A stretch of 64,000 nt of DNA from Forficula auricularia (taxonomy: Eukaryota > Arthropoda > Insecta > Dermaptera > Forficulidae): positions 22,680,875-22,744,874 of the forward strand of contig JALMQS010000128.1 in the NCBI GenBank assembly GCA_024734495.1, written 5' to 3'. Below the pieces are notes generated by a model. It saw only the letters and a list, made by a program, of their open reading frames with translations. It had not been told where the DNA came from and did not search any database. Shown here in pieces: positions 10,501-20,560 of the stretch (within the stretch, counting starts at the first letter, position 1; each line of letters opens with the position of its first letter). The translations under genes were made by a program, and so were the position numbers.

Positions 10501-10820
10501 AGATAAGCTTTGGCATATTTTTTTAGCTGTATGGCTCATATCATACACGATCATTAAAATTTGTATAAAATGTACCTAGTCTTGAAAAAGTTTGAACGTT
10601 TATCTTATTAGAAGATTTCAAAAAAATGCATTTCCGGGGATACCATTTCAACACTCACTTATTTTATAGACATTTGTGTAAATGAAAGTAATAAAAATTT
10701 AAAGAAGTAAATGCTATGGAAGAATGCACAAGTACAGCTGCTGAGGGACGGACAAATTAAGTAATTAAAAAAAAATTAAGCTTTGTCATCGCAATTTGTA
10801 TCTACAAATTACATCCCTAT

Positions 10821-12103
10821 ACAGGGTGTTTCACAGAACTCGTTCATTGGATGTTTTCATGGAAGGAGTTGAGAGAGAATTTTGAACTTTTGACATATTT
10901 ACGTTTTGGAATACGCTCTTTTTAAATAAATTTTCTATAACTTTTGGACACCTGTTTTGCCACAATCGCTATCAACTTTCTTATTTTCTATAGAACCCCC
11001 CAAATATGTTTGCATCATTAGAGTAATTGTTAAAAACTAAGATGATTTTGTATAAAGTACTTGTTGTCTAAAATTTATAATTTCTGAGCTATTTTAGATA
11101 GTTTGTAAAATCTACCAATTTAGCGTTCATTTTCAAAAATTAATAAAATTAAACTATTGTCTGTAGAATTAATTTGATCTATCAGAACTCTTAATTAGAC
11201 ATTAAAGAATCTTACTTAATCATAAAAATTCAAATTTTATATCGAGATTGACCAAAATATTGGTTTATTTCTGAAAATCAAAAATTTGTTCATACTCAAT
11301 TTTTTCAAATAGAACATGGCATAAATTTTAGTATTTTTGAATTGTACATAAAAATCCAATAGAAGTTTATTAAATATTCGCTATACTTACGTAAAATGAA
11401 TAGTTTTTTTTAAATAAAAAATATTTTAAATTTCACTAGTCTAGATCTTAATTATTTATTATGTACTTATGTATAATTTTCGTATTTTTGAATTCTATAT
11501 AAAAATCCAATAGGAGTTTATTAAATATTCTCTATATCTAAAATGAATATTTAATAAACTTCTATTTAATTTTTATGTAGAATTCAAAAATACTAAAATT
11601 TGTGCCATGTTCTATTTGAAAAAATTGAGTATTAACAACTTTTTGATTTTCAGAAATAAACGAATATTTTGGTCAACCTGGATATAAAATTTGAATTTTT
11701 ATGATTAAGTAATATTATTTAATGTCTAATTAAGAGTTCTGATTGATCAAATTGATTCTACAGACAATGGTTTAATTATTGTTAATTTTTGAAAATGAAC
11801 ACTAAATTGGTAGATTTTACAATTTATCTAGAATAGCTCGAAAATTATAAATTTTGGACATCAAGTGCATTAGACAAAATCATCTTAGTTTTTAACAATT
11901 AAACTAATGATGCAAAAATATTTGGGGGGTTTCATAGAAAATAAGAAAGTTGATGGCGATTGCGGCAAAACAGAAACTGTCCAAAAGTTAATAATTTATT
12001 TAAAAAGAGCATATTCCAAAACATAAATATGTCAAAGTTCAAAATTTTCTCCCAACTTCTTCCATGAAAACTTTTAATGAACAAGTTCTGTGGAACACCC
12101 TGT
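10821..12103. mobile_element. 1.28-kb palindromic element, ACAGGGTGTT / AACACCCTGT ends
   Basis: The left end ACAGGGTGTTTCACAGAACTCGTTCAT is inverted at the right end as ATGAACAAGTTCTGTGGAACACCCTGT. The arms of roughly 0.55-0.6 kb match along most of their length, with about 10% visible differences (e.g. AAGATGATTTTG.. against ..CAAAATCATCTT). Flanks are TAT and ATA, suggesting a TA-type target. A short segment (GTATTTTTGAATTCTATATAAAAATCC) is duplicated near the centre at about 11335 and 11480. The 65-codon minus-strand frame at 11932-12129 is a by-product of the arm. No transposase is seen. The terminal motif alone recurs at 52401. Confidence 0.85.
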
Positions 12104-12355
12104 ATATGCCTAAGTAAAACTTTCATCATATCATGTTTTAAATCACTCCTAAAATAATCATTTGTCTATATCTACATGCTTACTAAAGAATCTGTTTATA
12201 TTATTTATGGTTTTAGAGTTTACTTTAGAAAACTAACGTTCGTTTGGAGTATCCAGGGCCGCCGTGGTTCTAATCCGGACTCCAGAGTTGAATCTATAAT
12301 CTCGTCCCCCCCTTTTTTATTAAATATTTGTTAAAATATATATATTTTTTATATA
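12104..12355. other. Spacer
   Basis: Short AT-rich sequence with nothing recognised; a phrase CAGGGCCGCCGTGGTTC at 12255 may be a repeat relic. Confidence 0.3.
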
Positions 12356-12628
12356 AATAAGTAGGTTATAATTAAAGGCAGTCCAAATTATTTAAATTTT
12401 TTTATTCAAATACCGACGTTTCGGAGACCTTTTCTCTCCTTCTTCAGGGTAATGAATAGTTATTGATGGGTGAGTATAACTCGGCTCCCATTTGTCTCTC
12501 TTTTCAGTGATAACAACAATAATACAATACTTTTCACCATTATATCACAAGTGTATTAGTCAACTTATATTAGTTATTATTAGTTAGTATATTAATTTGG
12601 ACTGCCTTTCATTATAACCTACTTATTT
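12356..12628. mobile_element. Short element with terminal inverted repeats and hammerhead core, family C
   Basis: The left end AATAAGTAGGTTATAATTAAAGGCAGTCCAAATTA is matched inverted by TAATTTGGACTGCCTTTCATTATAACCTACTTATT (about 35 bp, two differences). The minus strand of the left half carries a hammerhead core at 12415-12447. The GGCAGTCCA.ATT segment also occurs beside the family C core at 57.9 and 59.3 kb. Confidence 0.75.
12415..12447 (-). ncRNA. Hammerhead-like ribozyme core with GUC (family C)
   Basis: On the minus strand: CTGAAGA, GGAGA, loop GAAAAGG, TCTCC, GAAACGTC. CUGANGA and GAAA boxes flank a five-base-pair stem II, and GUC follows as a candidate cleavage triplet after a minimal stem III. 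This arrangement is typical of the tiny-stem-III type I hammerheads described from Penelope-like elements, which often need a dimer to cleave. Self-cleavage is not shown. Confidence 0.6.
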
Positions 12629-13110
12629 CGCTTAGCAGTCCGTCGTTCTAAGAAAATAAATAAAATTTTATATAAATATATTTAGACAATGTTATATTTT
12701 TTAATTTATCCAAAAAATTAAATATGGTAGGTATAAAAGTATAAGCTACAAAATACATAATTTATTTACCCTGAGAGTAAGAAAAAAGAACAACATTTCT
12801 TAGCTTGTTCCATTTTCCTCTCTAATTATAATTTAGCTGTAAATAAATTCACAGATAATTGATGTTTTTCTCATTTTTTATGCTTCATAATGGTTTTATA
12901 ATATATTTTTATGATTAAAAAGTTTTCCATAAAAAAATTAAAACAAATTATAGAAAGATTTGCAAAATGGAGTATTGAAAATTTTTTCACTTTTTACTCC
13001 AATTTAATTTATTTGGATTGGCCAGCTGTGAACTCTGACAAATGCCAGAAGGGTCTCTGTCAGCATGGCCCGGACAAAAATTACCAGGGTCATTATCAGG
13101 TTTTATTATT

Positions 13111-13128
13111 GAGGGGGGGGGGGGGGGT
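13111..13128 (+). repeat. Poly-G run
   Basis: An uninterrupted G run after TTATTGA; similar runs mark many repeat copies in this window. Confidence 0.9.
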
Positions 13129-13245
13129 TGAAAATTTTTTGACAGCGTAGAACACCTTAGAAGGAAGTGGGTACCTATTTCATTATCATTAGGTATTAGG
13201 TATTGCTATTTTGAAAATTATCATTAAAATAAAAATAAGCCCTTT

Positions 13246-13345
13246 TTAACCGACTTCAAAAAAGGAGGAGGTTCTCAATTCGACTGAATTTTTTTTTCTT
13301 TTTTTTTTTGAGTCTATGTTACTCGATTTCTTCGCTAATTGTGAA
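13246..13345. repeat. Partial copy of the ACCGACTTC element end
   Basis: TTAACCGACTTCAAAAAAGGAGGAGGTTCTCAATTCGACTGA and TCTATGTTAC...CTTCGC.AATTGT.AACC.ATTTTGATGA match the right end of the element at 6852-7788 in inverted orientation. Confidence 0.75.
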
Positions 13346-13358
13346 CCGATTTTGATGA

Positions 13359-13590
13359 GCCAGATTATCAAAAGAAATAACAATTCATTTACTTCTTTTA
13401 ATAATCTGGCTATATGTTGTGTATATGTATTTATAAGACTTATAAATACATATACAAATAATAAATACAAATATAAAATTATAAAAAACGGGGTTGGTCA
13501 TCATTCACTTCATTCTCAAAATAACACACTTAATGTGTTATTTTGAGAATGAAGTGAATGATGACCAACCCCGTTTTATAATTTTGTTAT
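13359..13590. repeat. Cluster of three perfect or near-perfect hairpins
   Basis: CCAGATTATCAAAAGAA...TTCTTTTAATAATCTGG (13360-13410), TGTATATGTATTTATAAG / CTTATAAATACATATACA (around 13440), and a long hairpin 13485-13586 in which AAACGGGGTTGGTCATCATTCACTTCATTCTC and its exact complement are joined through ACACACTTAATGTGTTAT. The last hairpin leads directly into the hammerhead-like core at 13606. Confidence 0.85.
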
Positions 13591-13605
13591 ATTGATTTAT
13601 AGACC

Positions 13606-13634
13606 CTGAAGAAGGAGGGAAGAATCCTCCGAAA
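13606..13634 (+). ncRNA. Hammerhead-like ribozyme core (family C)
   Basis: Plus strand: CTGAAGA, GGAGG, loop GAAGAAT, CCTCC, GAAA, then TGTTGG. Both catalytic boxes and a five-pair G-C rich stem II are intact. The following TGTTGG replaces the CGTTGG or CGTCGG of related copies and there is no clear GUH triplet, so this copy is probably inactive. It closes the hairpin cluster at 13359-13590. Confidence 0.5.
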
Positions 13635-14608
13635 TGTTGGTTTTAAAGGAAAGTGGAAAAAAGAATGACAGTTCAACAAATACATCTTATTTAAAAATGT
13701 AATAATTTTTTTTCTTCACTATCCTTGGGGCTGCCTTCCACTACTTTGCAATTAAAAATTCTATCAGTCTCCAAAGGGAAACTTTCTTCAAATTTATTAA
13801 TTTTATTTTTTATTAGAAGTTTTTTGCTTAATGTTAGCTACAAGGTTTTTCATATCAGGCTGATAGGTTGTCGATTGCAAGGTGATGCATGCTGCCGAAT
13901 CTTCCTCTGTCAATCTGTTTCTATTCTTTGAATATACTTGATTTAATACAGAAAAAAGACTTTCGCTAGAGTAAGTAGAGGACAAAATGGTTAACAATGA
14001 GATTGCTCATTTCTTAAAAGAACCAAAGATATCTAGCATAATATTCCACGTTTCTAGAATTAAATTTTCAATGCGGCATTCTGATACTCCATCATATGAT
14101 AATCGATAACATTCCAATTGTTCGATATATGTTTCCGCATTTTTACAAATTTTTCTATCCAAATGGGATTAGATTGCAAATCGATAATTTGTATTTCTAA
14201 ATTTTCTAGTTCCATCCAATTAAGAAGATTATTATCGAAATCCTGCATATCAAATAAGTCAGGATAATTCACAATTTTAAATAATTTCGCAATTCATTTA
14301 AAATCTTTAAATCTTTGTAAGTACTGTTGTTTAATAGAATCAAGAATTTTTGAAAATTCATCCGTGAAGTTCCAATCTGTTTTTTTTTCTCAAAATTAAT
14401 CATGCATAGGTACATATAAAATATTAATGAAGGGCAACTTAGTGGCAAAGTTTTTTATATAATTTTTTGGGTGCTGTTCAAAATCTCTTGCGTGCCATGT
14501 ATTTCCCAACGCTGTTGGTTTTAAAGGAAAGGGGGAAAAAGAATGACAGTCCAATAAATACATCTTATTTGGAAATGTTATAATTTTTTTCTTCACTATC
14601 CTTGAAGC
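13635..14608. repeat. Direct repeat pair flanking a hAT relic
   Basis: GGTTTTAAAGGAAAGTGG...AAGAATGACAGTTCAACAAATACATCTTATTT...TTCTTCACTATCCTTG (13629-13733) is repeated at 14516-14604 in the same orientation with few changes. The first copy continues into GGGCTGCCTTCCACTACTTTGCAATTAAAA. The second is split at the same point by a LINE and resumes after it (15381), so the repeat provides an empty site for the LINE insertion. Confidence 0.8.
13790..14395 (-). pseudogene. hAT transposase relic (GTF2IRD2/ZBED-like C-terminal region)
   Basis: On the minus strand two fragments in different frames follow each other. 14272-14060 encodes a stretch containing ENLEIQIIDLQSNPIWIEKF. 13997-13803 encodes LTILSSTYSSESLFSVLNQVYSKN then RNRLTEEDSAACITL and QPDMKNLVA. 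The phrases STY..E.LFSVLN..KS..RNRLT and a following LQ..TTxxxPD...L are typical of the hAT C-terminal dimerisation region in domesticated-like GTF2IRD2, ZBED5 or FAM200-type proteins. A frameshift and a stop separate the fragments, so it is dead. This family differs from the ZMYM-like hAT at 23041. Confidence 0.65.
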
Positions 14609-15371
14609 AATAAAAAAGAATTAGAGGACGCTTTGAATGGAATTAACCAAATCCTAATAGAAGAAATCAAAATGAAAATAAACAAGAATAAAACGAAGGT
14701 CCTAGTGTGTACAAAAAAAGAACAAACGAAACAGGAATGCATCAAAATTAACCAAGAAAACCTAGAAGGAGTTAAGGAATTCCGCTACCTAGGAAGTAAA
14801 ATAACATGGGATGGGAGAAGCGAAAACGAAATTAAATCAAGAATTGCCCAAGCAAAAATGGGGTTTAATTCAAAACAAAAACTACTATGCTCCTCCTCAA
14901 TCAGCTTAGAAAACAGGAAGATGCTATTGAAGACATATGTATGGAGCATAGCCATGTACAGGTGTGAAACCTGGACAATTAGAAAAGCGGAGAGAAAGAG
15001 ATTAGAGGCTTTCGAAATGTGGTGCTACAGAAGAATGATGAATATCAAATGGATGGATAAAATTACAAATGAAGAAGTTCTTGGAAGAATCAGAGAAAGA
15101 AGAACCTTGTGGAAGAGTCTGAAGAAGAGAAGAGGTCAGATGATGGGGCACACACTGAGACATGGGGGACTGCTTAGGGATATCTTGGAGGGGGAGGTGG
15201 GAAAGAAAAGGGGAAGGGGAAGACCCAGATTAGAATATTTCAACCAAATAATTGGGGATATGGGATGCCAGACATTTAGAGAGGTCAAACAGCTGGCGGG
15301 GGACAGAGTCGAGTGGAGACGGATTGTTGCATCAAACCAGTCTTAGGACTGTATACTCCATGATGATGATG
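14607..15371 (+). mobile_element. 5'-truncated RTE-like LINE insertion with 9-bp duplication
   Basis: The insertion is flanked by ATCCTTGAA at 14598-14606 and again at 15372-15380. It ends in a (GAT)n tail (ATGATGATGATGAT), as RTE-clade elements often do in place of poly(A). The 13.6-kb repeat copy shows the uninterrupted target. Only the last 765 bp of the element are present. Two other 3' ends of the same family are in the window (3852-3934 and 48025-48207). Confidence 0.9.
14633..15346 (+). pseudogene. Reverse transcriptase C-terminal fragment of RTE-like LINE
   Basis: A 237-codon open frame, the longest in the window. It holds the region after the catalytic palm of a non-LTR reverse transcriptase: KVLVCTKK (about residue 20), FRYLGSKITWDGRSENEIKS (50-69), LLKTYVWSIAMYRCETWTIR (98-117), RLEAFEMWCYRRMMNIKWMD (122-141), ITNEEVLGRIRERRTLW, GHTLRHGGLLRDILEG and KKRGRGRPRLEY near the end. 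These blocks are characteristic of RTE-type endonuclease-reverse transcriptases. The start is just the truncation point. The endonuclease and the YADD-containing palm are absent, so it cannot mobilise itself. The intact frame suggests a recent insertion. Confidence 0.85.
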
Positions 15372-15380
15372 ATCCTTGAA

Positions 15381-15930
15381 TTGTCTTCCATTACTTTGCA
15401 ATTAAAACAAAATTATAACATTGACTTTTTTATTTTAATTTTGTAGTTACTATTTCTTTATATTTAATAAATATAATTTACATCAACTTATATTATAGAA
15501 TAAATATAATAAATATTGGCCATAGATACTGGCACAGGAATAAAATTGAAATAAATTTTTATCTAAATTTGGCACAGCGATCAAATCTTTTTGCTATGAT
15601 ATGCCTATTCAATACAAAACAGCAATATATTAAGTAGCTAAACAATAGAGATAAGTAGGCATCCCTCGGGAGAAATAAGATAGAAATCTTCTTCATTGTT
15701 TGTGTCAATCACAAAGGAACATTTGGTCGAGGGTTCGTTCTATTCTTTGTGTAAAAGGAGAAGCACTTTACCGATTTTTAATAGACCAAATGGGTGATGG
15801 TTTTCTTGTCTCTCGTCAAGGCGATGGGGACGTGGGGTCTTTCTAGAGATCAACTAATTAAATGCGGCTTTAGAATGAATACAAATTTTGAAGAACCTAT
15901 CCTTATATCTTAACTAAGTTTTAACTCGTT
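15381..15930. other. Spacer, nothing recognised
   Basis: After the end of the interrupted repeat the sequence is AT-rich with no supported feature. Confidence 0.4.
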
Positions 15931-16668
15931 AGGGTGGTCCTCGAGGGGTGAACCGCGATTGTAATTAGGTGTACAACATCTTTGGAATTATTTGGAATTA
16001 CTTTGGAATTCATTAGATAATCAATTGTCATCTATTGTCTTCTACTTGGAAATGAAAGTGTAAGTACAAGTAGGTGTACACCATTTTAGGTCGCGGTTCA
16101 CCCCTCGGTGGACCTATTTAGGATATTTTCGAATTTTTATGCTGACCCATGCTCATATGGTTCAAAATAAATAAATAAAAATACCCCCCAATTTTCATGT
16201 CTCTATCTCAATTTTAATCTGTACTGCACAGCGATGTAAGATTCCCATCTAAATAACATGGGGTTTTTGTCATTGAAAGGTCAAATTTTTACAGATTTTT
16301 AGTTATTAATATTTTGGTGCTATATCATTCTAATTCAAATATATAGCAGTATTTTATCTAGCTGTAACCCCAAAATTATAATAGCTACAAATCTGTAAAA
16401 TTTCTGAAGGATAGCTACAATTATAAGGATAAAGTCTAGAGAGTTTCAAATTTTTTGAACCATTACTTTGGCCGGAATAAAAAATTTATAATTCAATGCC
16501 AAAAACCCCATGTTATTTAAATTAGAAACTTACATCACTGTGGGGCACAGGTTAAAATTGAGATGGAGACTTGAAACTTGGGGAATATTTTTTATTTTAT
16601 TTTTTTTCGAACCATATGAGCATGAAACAGTATAAAAATTCGAAAATACCCAAAATAAGGATCATCCT
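15931..16668. mobile_element. Fold-back element with nested MITE
   Basis: AGGGTGGTCC (15931) and GGATCATCCT (16668) are the outer ends. GGATATTTTCGAATTTTTATGCTG...CATGCTCATATGGTTC, CCCAATTTTCATGTCTC and AACATGGGGTTTTTG on the left are matched inverted on the right from about 16500 to 16660. The centre (16290-16480) is unpaired. The left end is split by another element at 15943-16106. Confidence 0.75.
15943..16106. mobile_element. 164-bp MITE, GAGGGGTGAACCGCGA inverted termini
   Basis: It begins GAGGGGTGAACCGCGA and ends TCGCGGTTCACCCCTC, a perfect 16-bp inverted repeat. The interior carries the GGTGTACA motif on both sides. It interrupts the end of the fold-back element around it, so it is younger. 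A truncated relative is at 564-697. Confidence 0.8.
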
Positions 16669-17404
16669 ATCCTATACGATACTTGGAATTAATGTGGAAT
16701 GTTTAAAATAGAATAATCCGGCCATGTGATTGATAGTCGGAAAGCATATCAAGGGTTGCGTACCGTATAACTACCAAATTATTTGAGATATCAAATTCGT
16801 TTATTTGTCGGTGATTCATTCCCAAGAGTGAATTGAATAAAAAAAAATTCTTAATTTTTAAGCTGTTTTTAAACGGAGACGAAAATAACCCCAAAACGGC
16901 CAACTCGAAGTTCGCTCACACCGCCCAAATAAATTTAAAAAAAATTATATCTAATTTTACTTAAAGATACATTTACACGAATTCTTCGCACTAGTGATAG
17001 ACTTTCACTTAGGCCCATGAGGCTCGGGCCTTGAGCGGAAAAAACTTTAGGGGCGCTAAAATTTTAGAGGCGAGAAAATTTTAAAAAGGCTGCAAAATTT
17101 AAAGAACGATTAAAATTTAAAAATCGATTTGGCTTAGTTTTGTTGTGAATGTATGAACAAATTTCAGTAAAGTATTTATAATAATTGCTTCTTTAAGAAA
17201 ATTGATTTGTGATTAAAATATTACAACAAATTTCTACTGGAATTCAAAACGATAAGTATTTTAGTATCCTTGTAGATTAGCACATGTCGATCAGTTTATA
17301 TATACTTGAAAATGGTGAAATAGTAGAGATTTTTAGAATTTATACCAAATACTGGTCATAAATAAGCTAAAGATATCGAGAATGTTGTTTAAACGCTTTA
17401 AAAA
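16669..17404. other. AT-rich spacer with possible transposon relic
   Basis: The segment near 17010 (AGGCCCATGAGGCTCGGGCCTTGAGCGG...GGGGCGCTAAAATTTTAGAGGCG) has the style of a hAT end, but I could not find a matching other end. A 66-codon minus-strand frame at 16703-16903 has no support. Confidence 0.3.
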
Positions 17405-18500
17405 ATAAACTGATGTGGCTACCCACATGACTTCACCATAACCTGCCCAGTCTCTTATATTTAATAAAACAATTTATAATCATTTACGAAAAAATCCTTC
17501 CCAGTTTCGATTTTGGGCCCATTAACAATTTATGATATCTCCTTATAAATGGGAATCTTTCTTCTATTGTAAATATCAGCTTTCTTCGATTTTGTTTGAA
17601 AATTTTATTATTTTAAATTTTTTGACCCCCCCCCCCACAAACACACACACTTTTGGCTCCCTATCAATTTCACATAGTGAGACATTTTGATAAGGTCGTA
17701 CAGGGTGCATAATGCAAAATTTACAAAACGATAAAAGGGTCTAAGACTTATACTATTAATTGTTCTATATTTTGAAACCCCTCTCATTATGGTCCCAGAA
17801 AGAAATAATGACTCTTTTATTATAGGACCCTTTTATAGTAAATTCCATTTCTATTGGTATTTTAGTTTGAAAATTTTATAATTTTAAAATAATAAATTTT
17901 GATGTGGAAATTGGACGCATTGGAGGACAGGACTCAGTTGTTGTTGAATGATTTTCTTACTTCTATAAGTGTAAGTGAAATAAATTAGAAGTAAGAAAAT
18001 CATTCACAACAACTGAGTCCTGTCCTCCAATTCCTCCAATTTTCACATCAAAATTTATTATTTTAAAAATAAAAAGAGGACACCAGCACTTTTGAATGCA
18101 ATTTTTTAAAAGAACTTAATTTTAAATTTATAATTTTAATTTTTTATGAAACACCCTCCTTAATTTTGGGTTCGATTTCATCCTAAATCTAATCATCTCA
18201 ATACTAAAATACTACAAGCGAATTTTCGTTCTGGTATTCACAGTAGTTTTTGAGCTAGAGACATTTGGTAACTTAAAACGTCCTAACGTACTAACAAACA
18301 TTTTGTTAAAATAATTAATATCTGGTATAATATATTTATAACTTTTTTGATATTTACTCTTTAAGACTTTCTTGTAAACCGAAACGGCATGGTTTCGAAT
18401 AATTTTTTTTTATCAAATTAGTTTAAGCCGTTTTTTCAATATTACGAAAAAACGTAGCGTGCTTTTTTCATGCCTGATTAAAACACTCGTACACTCTGTA
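17405..18500 (-). mobile_element. Diverged copy of the ACTTTACCATAC family with inserted hairpin
   Basis: On the minus strand it starts AATTTACCATACAGAGTGTACG (18500) and ends GTGAAGTCATGTGGGTAGCCACATCAGTTTATTTTT (17405), the two ends of the family at 38101. The interior has the shared phrases CCGAAACGGCATGGTTTCG (inverted) and TTTTGTTTGAGCTAGAGAC-like blocks. A hairpin with about 75-bp arms (17887-18066) is inserted in it. Confidence 0.65.
17887..18066. repeat. Near-perfect hairpin
   Basis: ATAATAAATTTTGATGTGGAAATTGGA...GGAGGACAGGACTCAGTTGTTGT and GAATGATTTTCTTACTTCTA on the left are matched inverted on the right, with a loop of about 20 bases (TAAGTGTAAGTGAAATAAAT). One arm has small extra bases (GGACGCATTGGAGG against GGAATTGGAGG). 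Confidence 0.85.
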
Positions 18501-18578
18501 TGGTAAATTAAAAATATATTCTTTGATAGGAGAGATAAAAGGCCTATATATTAGAAAAAGAAAAGTTGAAAATCTTAC

Positions 18579-18662
18579 CTTGGTCCAGAGTTGGTGGATG
18601 AGTAGATGGAGAAAGCGAGGTTTGTCTAAGCATTTCAATACTCGAAACGAACGCGAACAATT
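18579..18662 (-). CDS. Exon 4 of minus-strand host gene, contains proposed start codon
   Basis: This 84-nt segment on the minus strand lies between an acceptor (TTTTATTATTTCAG) and a strong donor (ACCAAG then GTAAGATT). In the frame that joins exon 5 it contains an ATG at 18633-18631 with G at -3 and reads MLRQTSLSPSTHPPTLDQ, followed by a split codon (G + TG = Val). Joined to exon 5 the frame continues without a stop, giving 41 residues with a Ser/Thr/Pro-rich start. Another frame is open over the whole exon (NCSRSFRVLKCLDKPRF...), but it meets a stop in exon 5. I prefer the first frame because of the ATG context, the phase match and the composition. No homologue recognised. Confidence 0.55.
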
Positions 18663-18745
18663 CTGAAATAATAAAATTGAATATTTTATCATTCAATATA
18701 AATATATAATTAATAATATTAATTAGTAATAGAGAAATATCTTAC

Positions 18746-18873
18746 TTGTTTAGGGCTGTGATGTTTCCCATCAGAAAGAAGACTGCTGACTGATTGCTCG
18801 CTGCTGGCCAAATGTCCCGTTAGTGATAAGCCCAGCCGCCCGGCCCAATTATCTATTTCGTTGAATTCTTTTT
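18746..18873 (-). other. Exon 3 of minus-strand host gene, probably 5' leader
   Basis: This 128-nt segment has a strong acceptor (TTGTTTATTTTCAG before 18873) and a strong donor (AACAA then GTAAGATATT after 18746). The intron to exon 4 is only 83 bp. The exon is GC-rich, unlike its surroundings. One frame is open throughout (KEFNEIDNWAGRLGLSLTGH, then LASSEQSVSS...), but its phase does not lead into the preferred frame of exon 4; the frame that would has stops. I therefore read it as untranslated leader, with an alternative N-terminus as the other possibility. A short upstream ATG (MGNITALN) is present. Confidence 0.55.
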
Positions 18874-19014
18874 CTGAAAATAAACAAATATCAACATTAT
18901 TTTTATTTATTTATCGACACATTAAATAAACTTATAATTACATTATAAAAGAGACAGAATTCAATCAATCTTTTTCGGACAAATTTTAAGATATTAGTAG
19001 AAATATTATTAAAT

Positions 19015-19140
19015 TACTATTAATATTAATTAATTAATTAATATTAATATAGTATTTTTATTTTATTTTTTACAAAAAGTAAAGCAGATTACAATATTTT
19101 TTTATTTTATTTTTTATAATTTTTCCTTGGTAGGCTAAGC
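19015..19140. repeat. AT-only low-complexity tract
   Basis: Runs of TTAATTAA, ATTAATATTAATATAG and TTTTTATTTTATTTTTT. No gene. Confidence 0.6.
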
Positions 19141-19146
19141 ACTATT

Positions 19147-19578
19147 TACTCGATGGGTCATCGAAGAGATGTCTCTGCCCTTTCCCTTTTCTATAGATAC
19201 TATCACGGCAGGTGCTCTGATGAGATAAAGTCAATAATTCCCCCCAAAGCATACTTTACACGCAGCACACGTTTTGCCGACTCCCAACACTCTTTTGCGG
19301 TCAAATTGGAAAAGTGCCGGACCACTTCATTCGCGAATACATATATCCCCATGACTTCAAGGAACTGGAACTCTCTCCCAGCCTCTATCTTTCCCAGCAC
19401 CTATGATCTTCAAACCTTCAAAACCAGGGTGCATAGACACCTACGTCTACACCCTCTCACTTAATCAACTTTCCCTTCTCTTCGGTAGTGCAAGGGTCTT
19501 TCGAGATCCATAGGGGCTACACCTTTACTGGTGCACCCCTTCTTGCATTCGATTGCATTAAAAAAAAAAAAAAAAAAA
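19147..19578 (+). mobile_element. 5'-truncated Jockey/CR1-like LINE 3' end with poly(A)
   Basis: A 432-bp fragment ends with a run of 18 A after TGCATT. It encodes the last ~100 residues of a non-LTR reverse transcriptase (HRRDVSALSLFYRYYHGRCS, IKSIIPPKA, NTYIPMTSRNWNSLPASIFP, LQTFKTRVHRHL) and stops at 19464. HRR.V..LSLFYRYYHG..S.E and SR.WN.LP..IFP are familiar blocks of Jockey/CR1-group C-termini. It is the partner of the longer minus-strand copy at 28459-29112. The upstream junction near 19147 shows no clear target duplication. Confidence 0.85.
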
Positions 19579-19609
19579 TGGGTAGCTTTTAAATTTATCC
19601 AAAAAATTC

Positions 19610-20560
19610 AATTTGTTTCCAAACACGATGAAATGTGTTTTCAAGCCTTGTTAGGGTGCATATGCGAAATTTCGTACAAAGGGTCTTGAAGTTGTTATTG
19701 GTAAATCTATTTTTTGAAGCCCCTTCACAATTATGGCCACCACAAAAAAATAATGACTCTTTTTTCATGCTTTATATTAGCTTCACTTGTATCTATCTAT
19801 CTATCAATGTGACTATCATTCTGTTAAATCCCGCAAACATTTCTCTATAAAAATAATTGTTTACCATCTAAATTTAAATGAAATTATATAAAAAAAAAAA
19901 TGATAAATAAATACATTTCATTCTGTTAACTTCCGCAAAATTTTTTCTATAAAAATAATTAAGACTTAAAAGTAAAAAAATAAATTAAATTTTAAAAAAA
20001 CTAAAAAATTCTTCGAAACAGTATAAAATAATGTAATACTTAATCAAAATGCGTGGGGCACAGAAACTTTCAATTAATTTCGACAAAATGCCCCACGATT
20101 TTTGATTAAGTATTACATTATTTTGTACTTTTTAGGAGCATGTTTTTTAGTTTTTTAAAATATATTTTATTTTTTATTATAGATCTCCTTTATAGTAAAT
20201 TTCATTTTTCATGGTGTTTTTTAGTTTGAAAATTTTATAATTTTAATTTTTTAACAGCCCCCGCCCCTTTAATTTTTGGTTCTTTTTCATCCAAAATCTA
20301 ATCAGCTCTTAATCTCAATGCACTAAAACTAAATGGGAAATTTCGTTTTGATATTCACACTATTTATTGAGCTAGAGTGAAAAAATAATATTTGGTAACG
20401 TACTAAGTAAAAGTCATTTTAGCAAAATAATTAATATTTCTTAAAATATATATATATATAATATATATTTTTTGATATTCACTCATTAGGGATTTTTTGT
20501 AGAGCAAAACGCCATGGTTTCGTTCAATTTTTTTAACAAAATAGTTTCAGCCGTTTTTAA
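19610..20560 (-). mobile_element. Diverged copy of the ACTTTACCATAC family, with hairpin
   Basis: Minus-strand phrases of the family are present: AACGGCTGAAACTATTTTG and GAACGAAACCATGGCGTTTTG near 20510-20560, CAAAAACCAAATTTC-like near 20340, and G-rich/CCCCGCCCC at 20260. A hairpin at 20033-20120 is inserted, with arms GTAATACTTAATCAAAA.. / ..TTTTGATTAAGTATTAC. The left end is not defined. Confidence 0.5.
20033..20120. repeat. Hairpin
   Basis: AATGTAATACTTAATCAAAATGCGTGGGGCA and TGCCCCACGATTTTTGATTAAGTATTACATT are inverted copies with a loop of about 25 bases. Confidence 0.85.

Noticed and set aside
11932..12129. 65-codon minus-strand open frame
   Set aside because: It lies inside the right arm of the 1.28-kb palindrome and has no coding-like composition or family resemblance.
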